Positions 1 to 12,687 of a stretch of DNA of 64,000 nucleotides are shown here, piece by piece (position 1 is the first letter of the stretch; the number at the start of each line of letters is the position of its first letter). A model generated the notes under the pieces. That model saw only the letters and a program-made list of their open reading frames with translations, was not told where the DNA came from and ran no database searches. The stretch lies in assembly GCF_030936135.1 (NCBI RefSeq), contig NC_082613.1, positions 4,030,001 to 4,094,000 of the forward strand, read 5' to 3'. The DNA comes from Gavia stellata (Eukaryota > Chordata > Aves > Gaviiformes > Gaviidae). A program made the translations under genes and the position numbers.

Positions 1-411
1 TGGTCTTTAAACCAGGGTCACTATCAGGCCACTTAGTCCCACTCTTCTTGGTTATTGTATTATTTATACAGTACTTCAAGGGTATCAGGGCACTCTGCAA
101 GCAAATACTAGGGGAGAATCCACTCCCCAGAAAGTCTGCAATAAGACCTTACAAGCATTAAATCCCTGACTCTCCCTTTTTGCCATAACCTGGAACACTT
201 TCCTGCTCCAAAGTCTCCTGAGGTCCCTTTTCCTTCCCTTCATCAGTTGCTTTGTTCTTATTACATGTAAGTTTCTAGATTAGAGCAGATGCTTTTCTTG
301 CTGATATTTAAGAAGATGTTGTCATGCATCAAGGAATCAATTTAATTTCTTAGCCACTGAATATTTACAGATATTTTATTGCCTTTTTTTAAGGTCTTGC
401 TCCTTTTTGGT

Positions 412-475
412 GTTTGTTTTTGTTGGGGTTTTTTTGTTTGTTTGTTTGTTTTGGGTTTTTTTGTTGTTTTAAATT
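412..475 (+). repeat. T/G-rich low-complexity tract
   Basis: A tract of T runs with interspersed G, including a (gttt)4 stretch near 436-452. Confidence 0.8.
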
Positions 476-2959
476 TTTTCTTTAACCTTCTGGCTCAAAG
501 GGAAGTGGAAGCTGGGTGATACCACTTACTGCTTCAAAACAAAAGCTACAGTATTTCTGATATCAGGGCTGTAATGTTTGCTGAGAATCAAAGGAACCTT
601 TTCAAACATCATTGTTACTGTTAAGAAGCGGCAGCTGCAACTTAAATAACCAACCTTTTCATACAAGGGAGTAGGCATTGGTGATTGAGACGCACTAAAT
701 CCAGCAGCGTGGGCTGGAATTCAGTTACTTTCTGGTCAATTTGGGCAGCCTGGTTCTTGTAGCTGAGCTTTGGCCCCAGCAAGCCCCCAGGGGATGATTT
801 GACCTTTAGTATGAATTTAGATCGACACTGTGACTTTTCTAAATTACGCCTGCCGGAGGTCTTCGGGTCACAGCGCTGTATCGTCAGAGCACTTCCAGCT
901 CCCAGCGTACTCCCGGCAGTGTGGGAGAAGGGATGTAATTATTGATATTAATTTCAAAAAAAGCTGGATGTAAACTGGGTGAAAAAATGACAATCTGCTT
1001 GGAGGGTGTGCTTGTTATTTGTGACTGCTATGTATTTAGAGATGCTTCTGCTGACATAAATGGCACTACCTAAATTACTGGTGTAGGACAGCAAATTAGC
1101 TTTGCACAAGTCCTGAATGGTAATGTTTCTGCCACCTTATAAATAGTTAAAGTAGAAGAGCTGCTCTCTTTGCTTAGATAAACAGGGTCCCTGTGTGAAT
1201 AGCTTGCAGCCCCCAGTCATAATCCCTTTGTGATCTCTGGTTATAAAAATGATAGATGGAATGTAAACTACATAAAGATTAGTAATCACCAAGAGAGTAG
1301 AAAAAATATTGGGAAGAGTTGTAGGGTTTTTCTGCATTCCTGAGGAATTCTGCAGGGATTCCTTTTCTTTGGTGGAGCTTGTGCTATTCCCCAGCTCATC
1401 TCCTTTCAAACTCGCTGTCTGGAGACAGTGGAGATGTTGGTGGAGGATTTTCAGCTATTTTTAAAGAAATCTGGCATGGACTCACTGTGACCTTGTATAA
1501 ATGACATGACTGTTGTTTGCCTTAATTTCTGCAGTTGTAAAGCAGAGTAACAGGATGTATGTACTTGTCAAAGAATTTGTGGATTTACTGCTGGCTTGGA
1601 TGGTACTGTGATGTTCTCAGGGAAGGAGTCTGACAGTGAAGCGTCGATATTATATGGCAGAACAGCAGCCCTCTGTCATTCTATACATTCCAGCATATTC
1701 ATGTGCGATCCTATTCTTCTAATGTTTTGCATGCAAGGTAGCATTTCTGGACGCAGCTATTGATCTTGAGTGTCTGGTGTAGCATGTCTGATTTTCAGAA
1801 GTTCATGGTTTACCTTAAAATGTAACCATTTTAAAGTGTACAAATTTGGATTGCAGTCACTTCTCTCAAAAAGATCTCAGTCCTTTAGTACACCTTGTAA
1901 AATACTCTGGGGTTACAAAGTGTGAAGGTGGATCTTTCAAAAAACTGGAGAGTTGGGAACTGGGTTATGACAGCTGCAGCCTTTGAAAAATCCAGCTCAT
2001 TGCATATATGAGGGATTTGTTGTATTTGAAGTAAGTTTCTGCTAGCTGGTGATAGTAATGTAATTTGGAGGAGGGGGAAATGCATTCAAATTAGTCTTGC
2101 CCACACCTATGAGTTAGAATATTGTTGGTCTTGAGATCCATCTGTAATAGTGTATTCGGAGGCTCGTGATAGACTGGAGGAGGTTAATGATTGATTGCTA
2201 ATGCACAGCAGGCGGTAAAACAGAAGAGCTAAACCTCTGGCTGGCTCCTGCTTCCTGTTCCCTGGGTGTAAACCGCGGAGCTCGGTGGGGGTCCCGGGCG
2301 AATCGCCAGCAGCAGTTCACCAAGCTTGTCATTTCACACAGCTCTGCTTTGGGGAGGCTTTGGATGCAGTTCAACAAGAGAGATGTTCCCATCCTTTGGG
2401 ATGGGGTGGCGGGGTGAAGACCCCAAGTCCAGCTGGTGCAGGCAGTTCAGTGGGGCAGGGAAGATCTGCTGGGAACGAACCCATCGAGCAATTGTAGTGT
2501 GGTTAAACCACCAATGCAGAAGCCATGCCTGGCCTGTAAGCTGAGAGATTTGGGGGAAATGAGGAGGTTGTTTCACCTGCACTTCTGCAGGGTTTTCCCA
2601 TGTACCTCCCACCCTCTGCAGGGCCTTTGGCCTGTGTTCAGAGCAGCTGTGTCAGGTTGAACAGTATGCTCCAGGGACAAAGTTGGGCTTTCATTTAGTA
2701 AGAAGGTGTATGTTGCCAAGATCATGTTTTGTTGCAAATTACCAGTGCAAGCTGCGTTGGAGACCACCCAGATCTCTCCCTAAGAACATGGCTGTGCTTT
2801 GAAACCCCTGTCAGGAGATCCCATTGCTGCCTTGTCCCTGCAGTGGGTACAGGCTGCCTGTCCTCTGCTGATGTCATGTGCTGTTACGCGAGTCTCTTTT
2901 TTCAATTATCCTAGGAGAGTGTTTTACCTCAGTGTCTAACATCTCATCTGCTGTGTCTG

Positions 2960-3075
2960 CAGTGCTATCGTATCTGTCTTACAGCTGGGAAACTGGGGTG
3001 CAGGCACACAATTCTTCCAAGACCATGTAGGAAACTCATGAAAATCAAGGACTCAATCCAGCACCCAGATAAGCA
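2960..3075 (+). repeat. Decayed MIR-like SINE fragment
   Basis: The run acagctgggaaactggggtg, followed after a short gap by ttccaagaccatgtaggaaac and then actcaatcca, follows the order of the MIR core (acag.tg.ggaaactgagg, then cccaaggtca, then cgaaccca). The match is from memory and partial. It could instead be another core-SINE of the same superfamily. Confidence 0.5.
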
Positions 3076-5544
3076 CTTAAAATATTTTTGTTTTTTCTCC
3101 TTTGCTGCTGATTACTGCAGTTGATTTGTATTTCCTGACTAACTCTGCTGTCCCTATTGCAAATCTGGATTTGGCTGGAGACTACTTCAGCAAAACATTT
3201 GGGATTTTGCCCTAACAAGATCTGTAAGGCTAGCTGAAACAGCATAGCTTGTGCATGCTCCAAGAATTAAAAACTCTGTTCTAAGTGCATTGACCTGTCA
3301 TCTTCTCCCGCAAAATGGATGGATCACTTTCAGTTCTGGCCTAGTGACATCCACTTTGCTATACATCATTGCTCTTAATGTTAGGAATTGCTGTCTTAAA
3401 TCAGCAAGAACTGGATGTCCCTTTCAACGACTTCTAGTGCTTACCTGTGTTAACAGCCTCGTACAGAAATAGTTGTGTTTCCAGATGTCTGACTCGTGCA
3501 GTCTCACAGGGAGGGCTGTTTCTTAAATGGCTTAAGATAGCTTTAAAAAAACAAACTATACAAAAATTGTTTACACCCCTTTTTGTAGCTGGGTCAGTTC
3601 CCTATTCTAGTTCACAGCCTGGTTCCACGAACGGTTTTGTTGGCACAACCAGAAAGGGAAGGAGGGCAGAAACAGATTAGGTCAATACTGCTGCCAAAGA
3701 CAACATGTTGTCAAGCCACGGCCTCGGTCCCTCCCGTGTGGGGAGCGGGTCTCCTCCGTTCTCTCCAGCCCTAAACACGATCAACAAATAGCAAAACAGA
3801 ATCTGATGCTTCCTCTCCCAAAGCCAGCGAGTGCCTGTAATAATAAGGATTTGATAAACACCCCAAAGCACTTAATCTGCTTTTTCAGTGAGCCGCAGGC
3901 CAGGGAACAGCCAGAGAGACATTAAACGGCAAAAGCAGAATAGATTGTAATTAACTTTAAAACCCTGTGAAACTCACACTGCTGTGTGTGGCAGGCTCAC
4001 TTTGGAACAAAGTTGGGTTTAGTGCAAGTTCTAATCTTGGTATCAAGTCAAGGCTTGTCCAGAGAAAGTGTATGTGTCTTTATTAGCATGCAAATCACAT
4101 ACCCTCTTTATTATACTGTCTCTGCATCCCTCCCTCTAGAGCGGTTTAATAGAAGCAGGCAAGAACTAATTAAATTCCTTTATTCATACCTCATGCTTGA
4201 AGTGCAGAGCTCAAGGCAAGAATGCCAATGGGCACACGCCCATACCCTCTCTGTTTCCAGAACGAGTGTGGCATGCCTGACCTTCACCTCATTAGGGAAG
4301 GAATAAATCCCCTAGCATGAAGATGAGGAAGTCAGGCACTATATGCATAAATCACATAAGGAGTTTCCAAATGGCTTTCATCTTGGGAGCCCTTAAAAGT
4401 TCAGAGCTATGGATCAATCCAGAGTGGATACCTTTCAGCAGTAATTCCACATCTGAAGCTCTTTAATAATGTGGCTCCTTTAAACAAAATTCTAAAAGCC
4501 CAAACCAGCTGAAATGGCAGTATACAATAAAGTTAATGACTTTAATTACTATAAAATTACCAGACAGTGTATTTGTAATTTTAATCTCCTAATCCGCAAA
4601 GTACCTTCTTCCCTTTAGTGTTCCTAAAGAAAGTAAAATAGCTTTTGGCTTCCTTGCCAGTTTTGCAAGGATCTTTGAAAATTGAGGAGAAACCTCCCGC
4701 AAATAGCCCAGCTGTGGTTATGAGGTTTCTTTTTTCTTTATTTAAAATATTATCCTCGATATTAATGCGAAGTCTTTAAAAGCAGTCACAGGATCTATCC
4801 CAGCAAACCAGCCATTCTGAGTTTAAGATTTCTTTGGTTACCTGGATGACTGTGCAAAGGTTATGCCCAATACAAACCTTCCTTAAAGTGCTGAGGAAAT
4901 TGGAGGTTATATAGGGAGAAAAATCTCATGCTGAAAACCAGTAGTCAAAGAACGAACCTAGGACTACTCTCTGTTATGTTTCCAGCTACCTTATTTCAAG
5001 TGTTATGGCTGGAAAACCGCACTCAAAATTTTGCATTGAAGGATCCCAAAGTGCTTCCCCATGCATACAAACAAGGGTTTCTGACCTCCAGGGATGCAGC
5101 CATTCTGCACACCAGCTCGTCCTCTGGAATGAACCGAAATCTCCAGCTTAGCAGGGCAGTTTGCAGAGAGGCTGCTGTAGCAGCCTGCCACAACTTCCTG
5201 AGCTCATAGCCTTGGAGAATCTCCCGGCTGCCCTGTGTATGAGAGCTGGTGATGGCTTTTCCATTCACCAGCCCTTGGAGTTGAGTTTAGGGACCGTTAC
5301 GTTTCTGAATTGTGTAAATCCTGACAAACCTGTCACGTTTTCGTGCTTGCTGTTTAATCTCCTGGAAGGTGAACTGAAGAGGCTGTGCAGAATGTGTGGG
5401 ATTTTCACTGAAGTTTATTGGACCTACAAAATAAGCAGGGCTTAGATGTTAAATCCATTTTTTACAAACTTAAAAATGCACCTACATTTGATGGTTGAGC
5501 ATCTCACAGCCTTTATTCTCATCATACACCATGACTGCTACTTT

Positions 5545-5655
5545 TCATTTTGAGTTGATGAAGACGGGCAAAGAGAAGGTTAAGTGATGTGTCCAAGGTC
5601 ATGCAGGAAACTAGTAGAGATGGGATTTGAGCCTCAGCCATAGCCTAGGTTCTTG
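5545..5655 (+). repeat. MIR-like SINE fragment
   Basis: The segment with gagaaggttaagtgatgtg, tccaaggtcatgcaggaaac and gatgggatttgagcctcag matches the conserved MIR core and 3' side (gaggttaagtgacttgcccaaggtca, then gggattcgaaccc) in order and spacing. It is the clearest old SINE relic in the window and lies on the + strand. Confidence 0.65.
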
Positions 5656-6663
5656 GCTGTGGCACCATCTTTCTCTGTGATGTGAGAAACAGGCTCCATA
5701 GCTCTTCTGTTTTGGAGAAAGCACCTATTTTCCTGTTTGCTATCTCTTCCTACTGGGGAGGAATTATTTTTAAGCACAAAATAGCTAGCTGTTGCTATTA
5801 AGCTACTGTAGGAATAATCTGCATGGAAAAAACTCAGATGCTTTCCCAAATAGGAAGTAATTTAGATTTCAGATTAATGGCTGTGACAATGGAAATATGT
5901 AAAATCTTTTCCTGATATGGAGCCCAGACCATGGCTAGTTCTTATCTACGGCGGACACAGGTGTGAAAACTCACTTGTGCTGCACACAAGGGACAAATGC
6001 TAATGAAAGTCATAAATATCCCTGTTACCACAGTGCACCCAGACTGCGGTGTGCATTTAGAGGGTGAGTCAGCTGGTACTAGTGAACAGCTTAAGAGTGG
6101 GCAATAATATGTTTTCCTTTATCCCCTATGAATTCACTCTTAAAAGCTGGTTCATATGCAACTTAGTGAAGCACAAATCCAAACCGTGAGTCCCTAGTGC
6201 CAGGAGAGATTGTGCTGCTATATTTACTTTTTCTTTGTTGTTAAAGAAGCCTTTTTTCAGGAATAGGCTATGCTGAGCAGAGTCCAGGGCAGGCATCAGG
6301 AGGTTCAAGTAACCCATGCAGTGCAGCTGTCCTAGTTTTTACTGGTGGTCAGGCAAATATTGAAGCCTGAAAGGAGCTCTGCCCTGCAGCAGCTGTTCTG
6401 TTGGAGACTCTGGTGCTGCTTGTTTCAGAGCTAAGCCAGGTACGTCTGCAGGAACTGCAGACTTGCAGCAACCCTTTATTGTGCGCCTTGAGCTGTAGGA
6501 AGGAGATCCAAAACTTCTGTGACCTTTTGCTTTCACCGGGAAAGCAAGGCCTTGGCTGGCTGAGGCTAATCTCTGCAGAGGATATGGTTATGGCTCATGT
6601 CCCACTTGGAGATGAAAGCCCACAGACAGGTGTGGCGATCCAAGTGATCTTGTAGCCACAATA

Positions 6664-6745
6664 AGATATAGCTCAGTGGTTACCTTGTAGGAACTACACA
6701 GGGCTCGCTGAGCTGTGCTCAGTCTTTCAGCTCGAATGCTTGGAC
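6664..6745 (+). repeat. tRNA-like / tRNA-derived SINE relic
   Basis: Tagctcagtgg near 6668 matches the tRNA internal promoter A box, and gctcgaatgc near 6731 resembles a B box (gttcgaatcc). The A-to-B distance is longer than in a true tRNA and no acceptor stem is seen, so a decayed SINE head fits better than a tRNA gene. Chance similarity remains possible. Confidence 0.3.
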
Positions 6746-9700
6746 AGCTACTAGCATCCCTACTCATTTAACTGAAGAGAAAATGTCACAGTGCATGTTG
6801 TCACCCTAACCTTTTCTGTCTCTGATACTGCAATTGCCCTCTCTCACGTCTAAAGCAGGAGTCTTGGGAGCTTGGTGTGCTGGACAGAAATAGGGGGGGT
6901 CTAAATTCTGAGATTATCTTGCCAAAGGAAATTATTTCCAAAAAGTTTTAAATAGATGAGAACTCTTGATCTTGCAAGTCTTCCTCTCTTGCAGGCACCC
7001 TGCCCCCGATCCCACTCAGGGAAATGAATCGTACTCCTAGAAATAAGAGCAAGAGTGAGAAGTAGGGAACATCAGGGCACTGAGTTGTTCTCTCTGGGAC
7101 CTATAAACCCTCAGTCCTGGCAGTGAAAGGAGCTTTGCAAAAGGAAAATTAAGGGTTGGGTGGACAGCTGGGATGGAGGGAGCCGGCACATGGAGTGAGC
7201 CCAAGTTTGGAGTAATGATAGTACTCTGCTGCTGTCAGCTGCAGCTTACAAAGGAACCACTTAAGTTTCCCCTGCTGTCACAGTCCTGTGGGTGGGATGG
7301 TGCCAGCCTTCCTGGGGACAGCAGGAGTGCAGTCTAGGGCTTCCTTTGCAGGCCCCTGCTCAAGCAGAAGCAAACCTCTTCTGTGCAAGCCTTAAGCTGT
7401 ACATGGTCAAGGACACGTACCTGAGCAATTCAAATTCCACTGAGCAGAAGGGGAATGGTGTGCATGCAGTGCCAGGGAGCTTGTGGGGAGGGAAGTGGTG
7501 GGGGCAGAAGGCTTGTTCAGGTCATGTGAGGATCTCTGTCAGTGCCTTTCTCTGTGTCCCATGGTTCTTCTGGTTTTCTCTCACACCAACCGTTTTAAGT
7601 TGCTGAAAACTGTGATCTGGATTTTGCAGTAGAGGGGCTGGCGAGGCCTGTACATGGAGTGCTTCTTGCTTTGCATTGCATGAAGGCCCTCCACATTCCC
7701 CACGTGTTACGCTCACTGATAAGGTTAACAGGATAAAGAAAATGTTGCCAAATGCATTTTAACAGATGACTGCAATTTGCACTCAGCTGTTAGGCTGCTA
7801 TTTTTTCTGTCTTAGGAAATGCAGAGTGGGAAATCTTACCTTGAATTAGCAAGAGGGGCAAGATGAAAGTGAGGAGCTAATGATTGCAGAGTGAAGCTCT
7901 GCAAATTTCTCTTGCACTCAGTCAAACTACAAAATAATCAGATTAAGCCATAACTGTATAAATGGGGCTTGAGTGTGTTTGCTCTGCTGACTTGGTCATG
8001 CATTCAGGACGTTCGGAGTGGTGTAACTACAGCCCAGGAGGTATTAGTCACGCTGGGAGAACTTCAGTGAATATAAGAGGGCTTCATCTGGGCAGTTACC
8101 AAGGCAACTCTTGCTAATATTTCATTACAATGCTTTCACCCTCTGCAAGTCCCACGGATTAGGACTGGGAATCTCAGAAAGAAGAGTTTATTGTCAATAT
8201 TGTGCTTGGATTGAGTGTATCCCAGGGAGAAAAAAAAAAGTAAAGCATTCCCCATAGGCAGAGCCCACAATGTGCAGCTGGAACTAAACTCTGTCTGTCA
8301 TCCAGCACTGCCTTGTGCCCTGTGGAGACTCAAGGGTAGTAACTAACTCCCTCTTTCCAGCTCTGAAATAATTGGACAACACAGGTGTGAACTCATCCTC
8401 ATCTGTGTTGAGATGATGCTAAGACACCCTGCAGCAGTGCCATGCCAGGTTCCATTCAGTGTAGCTGCAGCACAGCTTGCACCAGTACAAGCTGGTACCC
8501 TCAAACAGAGGGGCCAGCGTGCTCCAGATGGGCCCGCTTCACACCGAACTGCTGTGGCTGTGATTGGTGCGTTTGCTGGAATCGCGTCCCCAGTGCCAGC
8601 ATGTGGGGGATCGGCAAGCAGAGGCTCTTTGACCTTACCCGGTCGTGGGGACTGAGGCACTGCACACAAATATCTGTCGACTTTTTTCTTTGCATTGCAG
8701 CTTCTGCCTTGGTAAAGGACAGGGACTACTGGGCAGAGTTAGTGGTATCACGTTTATGTCTCCTAATGTGCTTAAATCAAATAATGCAAACACAAGAGTG
8801 TTTAACGTCGATGGTGCCTACCTAGGATACCAGCTCCTTCTGTTTGTCTGCATTGATCTTTGTTATTCCAGAGGAATTATCCTCTCCCTCACCTTTTGTT
8901 GCCCTTGCCCTGTCTGAAGTGAGAAGAAAACACAAAACCTGTGCGTTGAGGTAGGTTTTTGCCTTGACAGCTTGTACGCAGAAGGTTCCAATAACGGTCT
9001 TAGTCTATAATTCTGACAAGTAACGCACAAGGCAGGGTGGCGGGTGGCTGGTCTTTGCTTCCCATCTTGCAGCCAAAGCCCTGTGTCTGCTTGATGACCC
9101 CAGCACAGCCTGCCTGTGTGGCAGAGACGTTCTGTCAGAGGCCCCCTGTACTCATTATACCAGTGCTGCTGGTATTGGCCATTCAACTTCCTGGACATGG
9201 GGAATGAGGTTATTTCCCACATTCAAAAACTGCTTTGAAAGGGATGAGGGAAGAAACCCTTCATTTTTAACCTTTTTTTTTTTTTCCCCCCAAACTTTGC
9301 TTATAACCTCTTTACCAGCTGGCACTCTTTTAAGACCCACAGTTCTCATTTCATCTGGGAAAACATGTGCAGCACAATTAGAAAAGCTGCTGGGGAGAAG
9401 CAAAAACTGGAGCTTTATGGCTGGAATGTGTCTCCGCTGCTTCATTCTGTTTTGTGCATTTTTAAATATCAAGCTAAACTGCAGATTGGAGGTAACAGGG
9501 AAATTCCAAATTTAAATGTTTGTTCTGCCAAGTCCAACAAGTCCATTGGGTTGCTGGATCTGTGCACCTTCCTCTGACTGTATTCCTTGTGACTGACACG
9601 AGGGCTGTTGCTGATTCCTTTGGGGAGCCACAGCCACTGTCTGTTGGACTGGTTATCCCCTTCAGGTGGCAAAACACATGTGAAAACCAAAGGACGTCTG

Positions 9701-10120
9701 CTGGTGTGGAATATTTGTTGAGATGATCCTTCCTCTGGGGCCAGCTTGGCACTTGTAATGTTGCTGGGGTCTGTTGCTTGTTCCTAATTACACTTTTTGT
9801 TAACTATGTATTATTTCTCATTAAAGAAACAGGACTTAATAGGAAAATGCCAATACTACTATCCTGTATGGCAGAGAAGATAGTCTCTCCATGAAGTCCA
9901 TGTACTAGAAATTGATAGTGGAGGGGCTTTAAGGCATGGTTTCGGTCTCATCAGTCCTGGGGAAATTGGTTCTATATGATATGATAGTGTAATTAGCCCG
10001 AACAGGAATCATTTACGTTCATACTGGGTATTTGAGTGTGTGCCCCACCATCTCATGACTCCAGTTAAATCTAGATTATAAGTAGAAAGATCTCCCAAGC
10101 AAAACCAGAAGAGTATATTT

Positions 10121-10163
10121 GGATCAATCTGATTATAGGAAAGGAGAAATCTGACCTTAAAGT
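10121..10163 (+). repeat. 43-bp element, copy 1
   Basis: It aligns without gaps to 11560-11602: 33 of 43 positions agree by hand count. The best conserved parts are the tgatta core and the 3' block ctgaccttaaagt. The flanks do not align clearly. It is probably a fragment of an old interspersed family that I could not name. Confidence 0.6.
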
Positions 10164-11559
10164 CCCTAAGTGTAAGTGACAAAAGTTACTGACAGAAGAC
10201 CAGTTTGAAGGTAGAAGTTGTTTTCATTGTAGGACCTCTGTGCTTGCCTGGAGGGCAGGTGTATCTGTATCAGCGCTGTGTTCCCTGCAGACAGCCGTGT
10301 TACCTACCAAACACAGCATGCAAGCTCCATTTTGTGCTGGTTTAGTAGTAGTAATGAAATCAGAGCATTTCCCTGACCTAAGCGAACCCGCAGCTTTCCA
10401 GCTGAACAGATGCACAGTTAATGAAAAAGCAGTCGCGAGGGCAGGCAGAGTCAAACTGTACAATGGTTAGCTGGTGTCTTGCCTTTCTGATCTGGACGAG
10501 ATCTTCCTTTTGCCATGTTAGCTACTAACTTTCTCCAGAACCTATTGTTTTCAGAGTTATTTGTGACATTAGCACCAGCTCTCAAGAATGGCAAGGAGAA
10601 AAGAAACCTCTTGAATGGAAACACAGTGAATGATTTAACCCAAGCAATCCTTATTGGCATGAATCATTCCTTCCCCTCCTTCAAAGAAATGTGTGTATTT
10701 GCATTAAAGTGCTATTTTTTTCTGAAATACCTGAAGTTCCTTGCCACTAACAATTTCCACCTAGATTTTGAAAAATTGGTTGTGATCTGATATTTGTGGA
10801 AGCCAGCAAGGGTCTGTCATGACCCCGTGCCTGAAGAATATTTGTGCACATAGCCACAGGGTACAGAACCAAACCCGGGTGAAGTAATCTGTGGGAGAAT
10901 GAACTTCCCAGTATTCAAAGAAGTTATAATGACATAGTAGGAAAAATCCTATTCTCCCAGTCAGGCTTGAGTCAGTCTCCTGTTCGCAGTGCTGGATATG
11001 TCCCACCTTTCAGACAAGAAGTAAAAGCATGTTCTGTGTGTCTCTAGCTTGCCCCTGCTGCTCTTTCACACTCGAGTGGGTGCATTAACTCCCTTCATTG
11101 CACTGGTTTTCATCCTAAGCATATTCGCTCATCCCCCTGCTTCCTCTGTGGCTTCAACTTGACACAGCCGTCTTCGTTTTCCTGTGGTGCTAAACAGCTA
11201 CCATGTCTCACCCGAGGAGTAGCTGCACTTTTCTGGTGGGTGAACTGATCTCTGTTGACATTTCAGCTTGTTAAATCTGCAGGGCCCTTCTGGCTGAAGG
11301 GAGAGCTGTATGGCACAAATTTAAAGCATGATTTAGTTATTAACATAAAAGCAGCTGTGTTCTTGTTTGATTTGTGCAAAGAAAAACACGTAGCTAATGA
11401 TGACCAAGCCTGAAGCATGTCTTGGCGAGAGCACATATGTATGTTTTCAGTGCGCCCCAGAGTAATATGGAGTTTAGGCTTTAAAAGAAAGTATTTGGGT
11501 CCTTGCCAGGTAGACAGACAGTATGAATGAAACACCTGTTCTGGCTTTGGGAGGGTTTT

Positions 11560-11602
11560 GGAACCATTTGATTACAGGGAAGGTACAGGCTGACCTTAAA
11601 GT
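11560..11602 (+). repeat. 43-bp element, copy 2
   Basis: Second copy of the element at 10121-10163, same strand, about 1.4 kb downstream. It carries the same ctgaccttaaagt block at its 3' end. Confidence 0.6.
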
Positions 11603-12119
11603 GAATTGAATTCTCTGGTGTAGAGTAACGTGTCCTGCTACATTATGAAACTTCTTGATCTCTTAGTGAAAATGTCCGCAGCAGACAAAACACAGATGCA
11701 TGCCTTCTTCTGTTTTTAACTAAAAGGTGCTGCCCAGGCATGGCAAATTGACCAGCTGTGTATCAAAACAGTCTTTCTCAAATTTGAAGAAATGTTGAAG
11801 GGCGAACACTATCAAGGAAACAAAGATAAGATGCATTAAAGTAATTGTACAGAGGGGGGGAAAATAGTTGTTACTTCCAGATGTGGTGCTTGTCAGTTTT
11901 AGGGATTTGCATTTTCCCATAACATAATGCAATTCTGAAAAGATATAAAGGATGCTGTCTTTCCCAGAATTGCTCCCTGTTGCATCACCTTACCAGTCTG
12001 GTCTGGTTTGTCCCATTTTAACTATTCCTGTTAACATTGCAAAACCAGCATCAGGAACATTTTAATAAAAGCAGAGCTGTGCTGGGTATAACACTGTGGG
12101 GTAGATGTTTATGGCCTGT

Positions 12120-12195
12120 AGTAGATAGCAGATGAGGTAGTGTGGTGAGTCCTATCATCCCTTCTGGCCTCTGGCTTTATGTGTTCGTAAGAACC
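12120..12195 (+). repeat. CR1/L3-like LINE 3' end fragment
   Basis: Cctatcatcccttctggcct followed by ggctttatgtg recalls the sauropsid CR1/L3 3' tail motif (tcccttctggccttaaagtctatg). Only the tail is visible. The match is short and diverged. Confidence 0.4.
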
Positions 12196-12665
12196 AGTCT
12201 AAGAAAATGAGGCAGATCCTGGTCAAATTCCTCATACCTTCAACAAAACTCTTCAGCCATTTCTCACTGTAGATTCAAAGTGTGCCTTAGCTCCCCCTAT
12301 GCAGAAGGGTTTAAAAAGCTGTAATTGAGCTGTCAGTTTGAAGAACAAACAGGGGAAATGTACTTTGGGTCTCTGTTTGTGGGCTGTTTGCAGAACTGGC
12401 TGTATGTGCATGTGTGCGGGGGTCTGTGTGAACAAGAGAGGAACTTCTTTCTGTGCCTCTGTGAACTGAGCAAACTCAATGCGAGCCTCACTTGAAACCT
12501 GCTTATGTCTTTTTTTATTTCGTTTTACAGTCTTCTCAGGTACAGCCTGTGAAGCTTGTAAAATTATAAAGCTGGAGATGTGCTTGAAGGATATCGATTC
12601 TCTTCTGGCTTGTGTTGGTTCAATTCCAGCTCATGTGGAATTAGTTCTTAGCTTCTAGTAGCTGT

Positions 12666-12687
12666 TCTTGACACACTTGTGTCAAGA
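12666..12687. repeat. Perfect 10-bp inverted repeat with 2-bp centre
   Basis: The arms tcttgacaca and tgtgtcaaga flank ct. Every arm base pairs. Its role is unknown; it could be a dimeric transcription-factor site. Confidence 0.85.

Noticed and set aside
4088..4095. POU octamer motifs (ATGCAAAT or its reverse) also at 10697, 11905, 22791 and 32808 as a specific cluster
   Set aside because: About two are expected by chance in 64 kb on both strands, somewhat more given the AT-rich stretches. They are scattered and not clustered, so the motif alone is not evidence.
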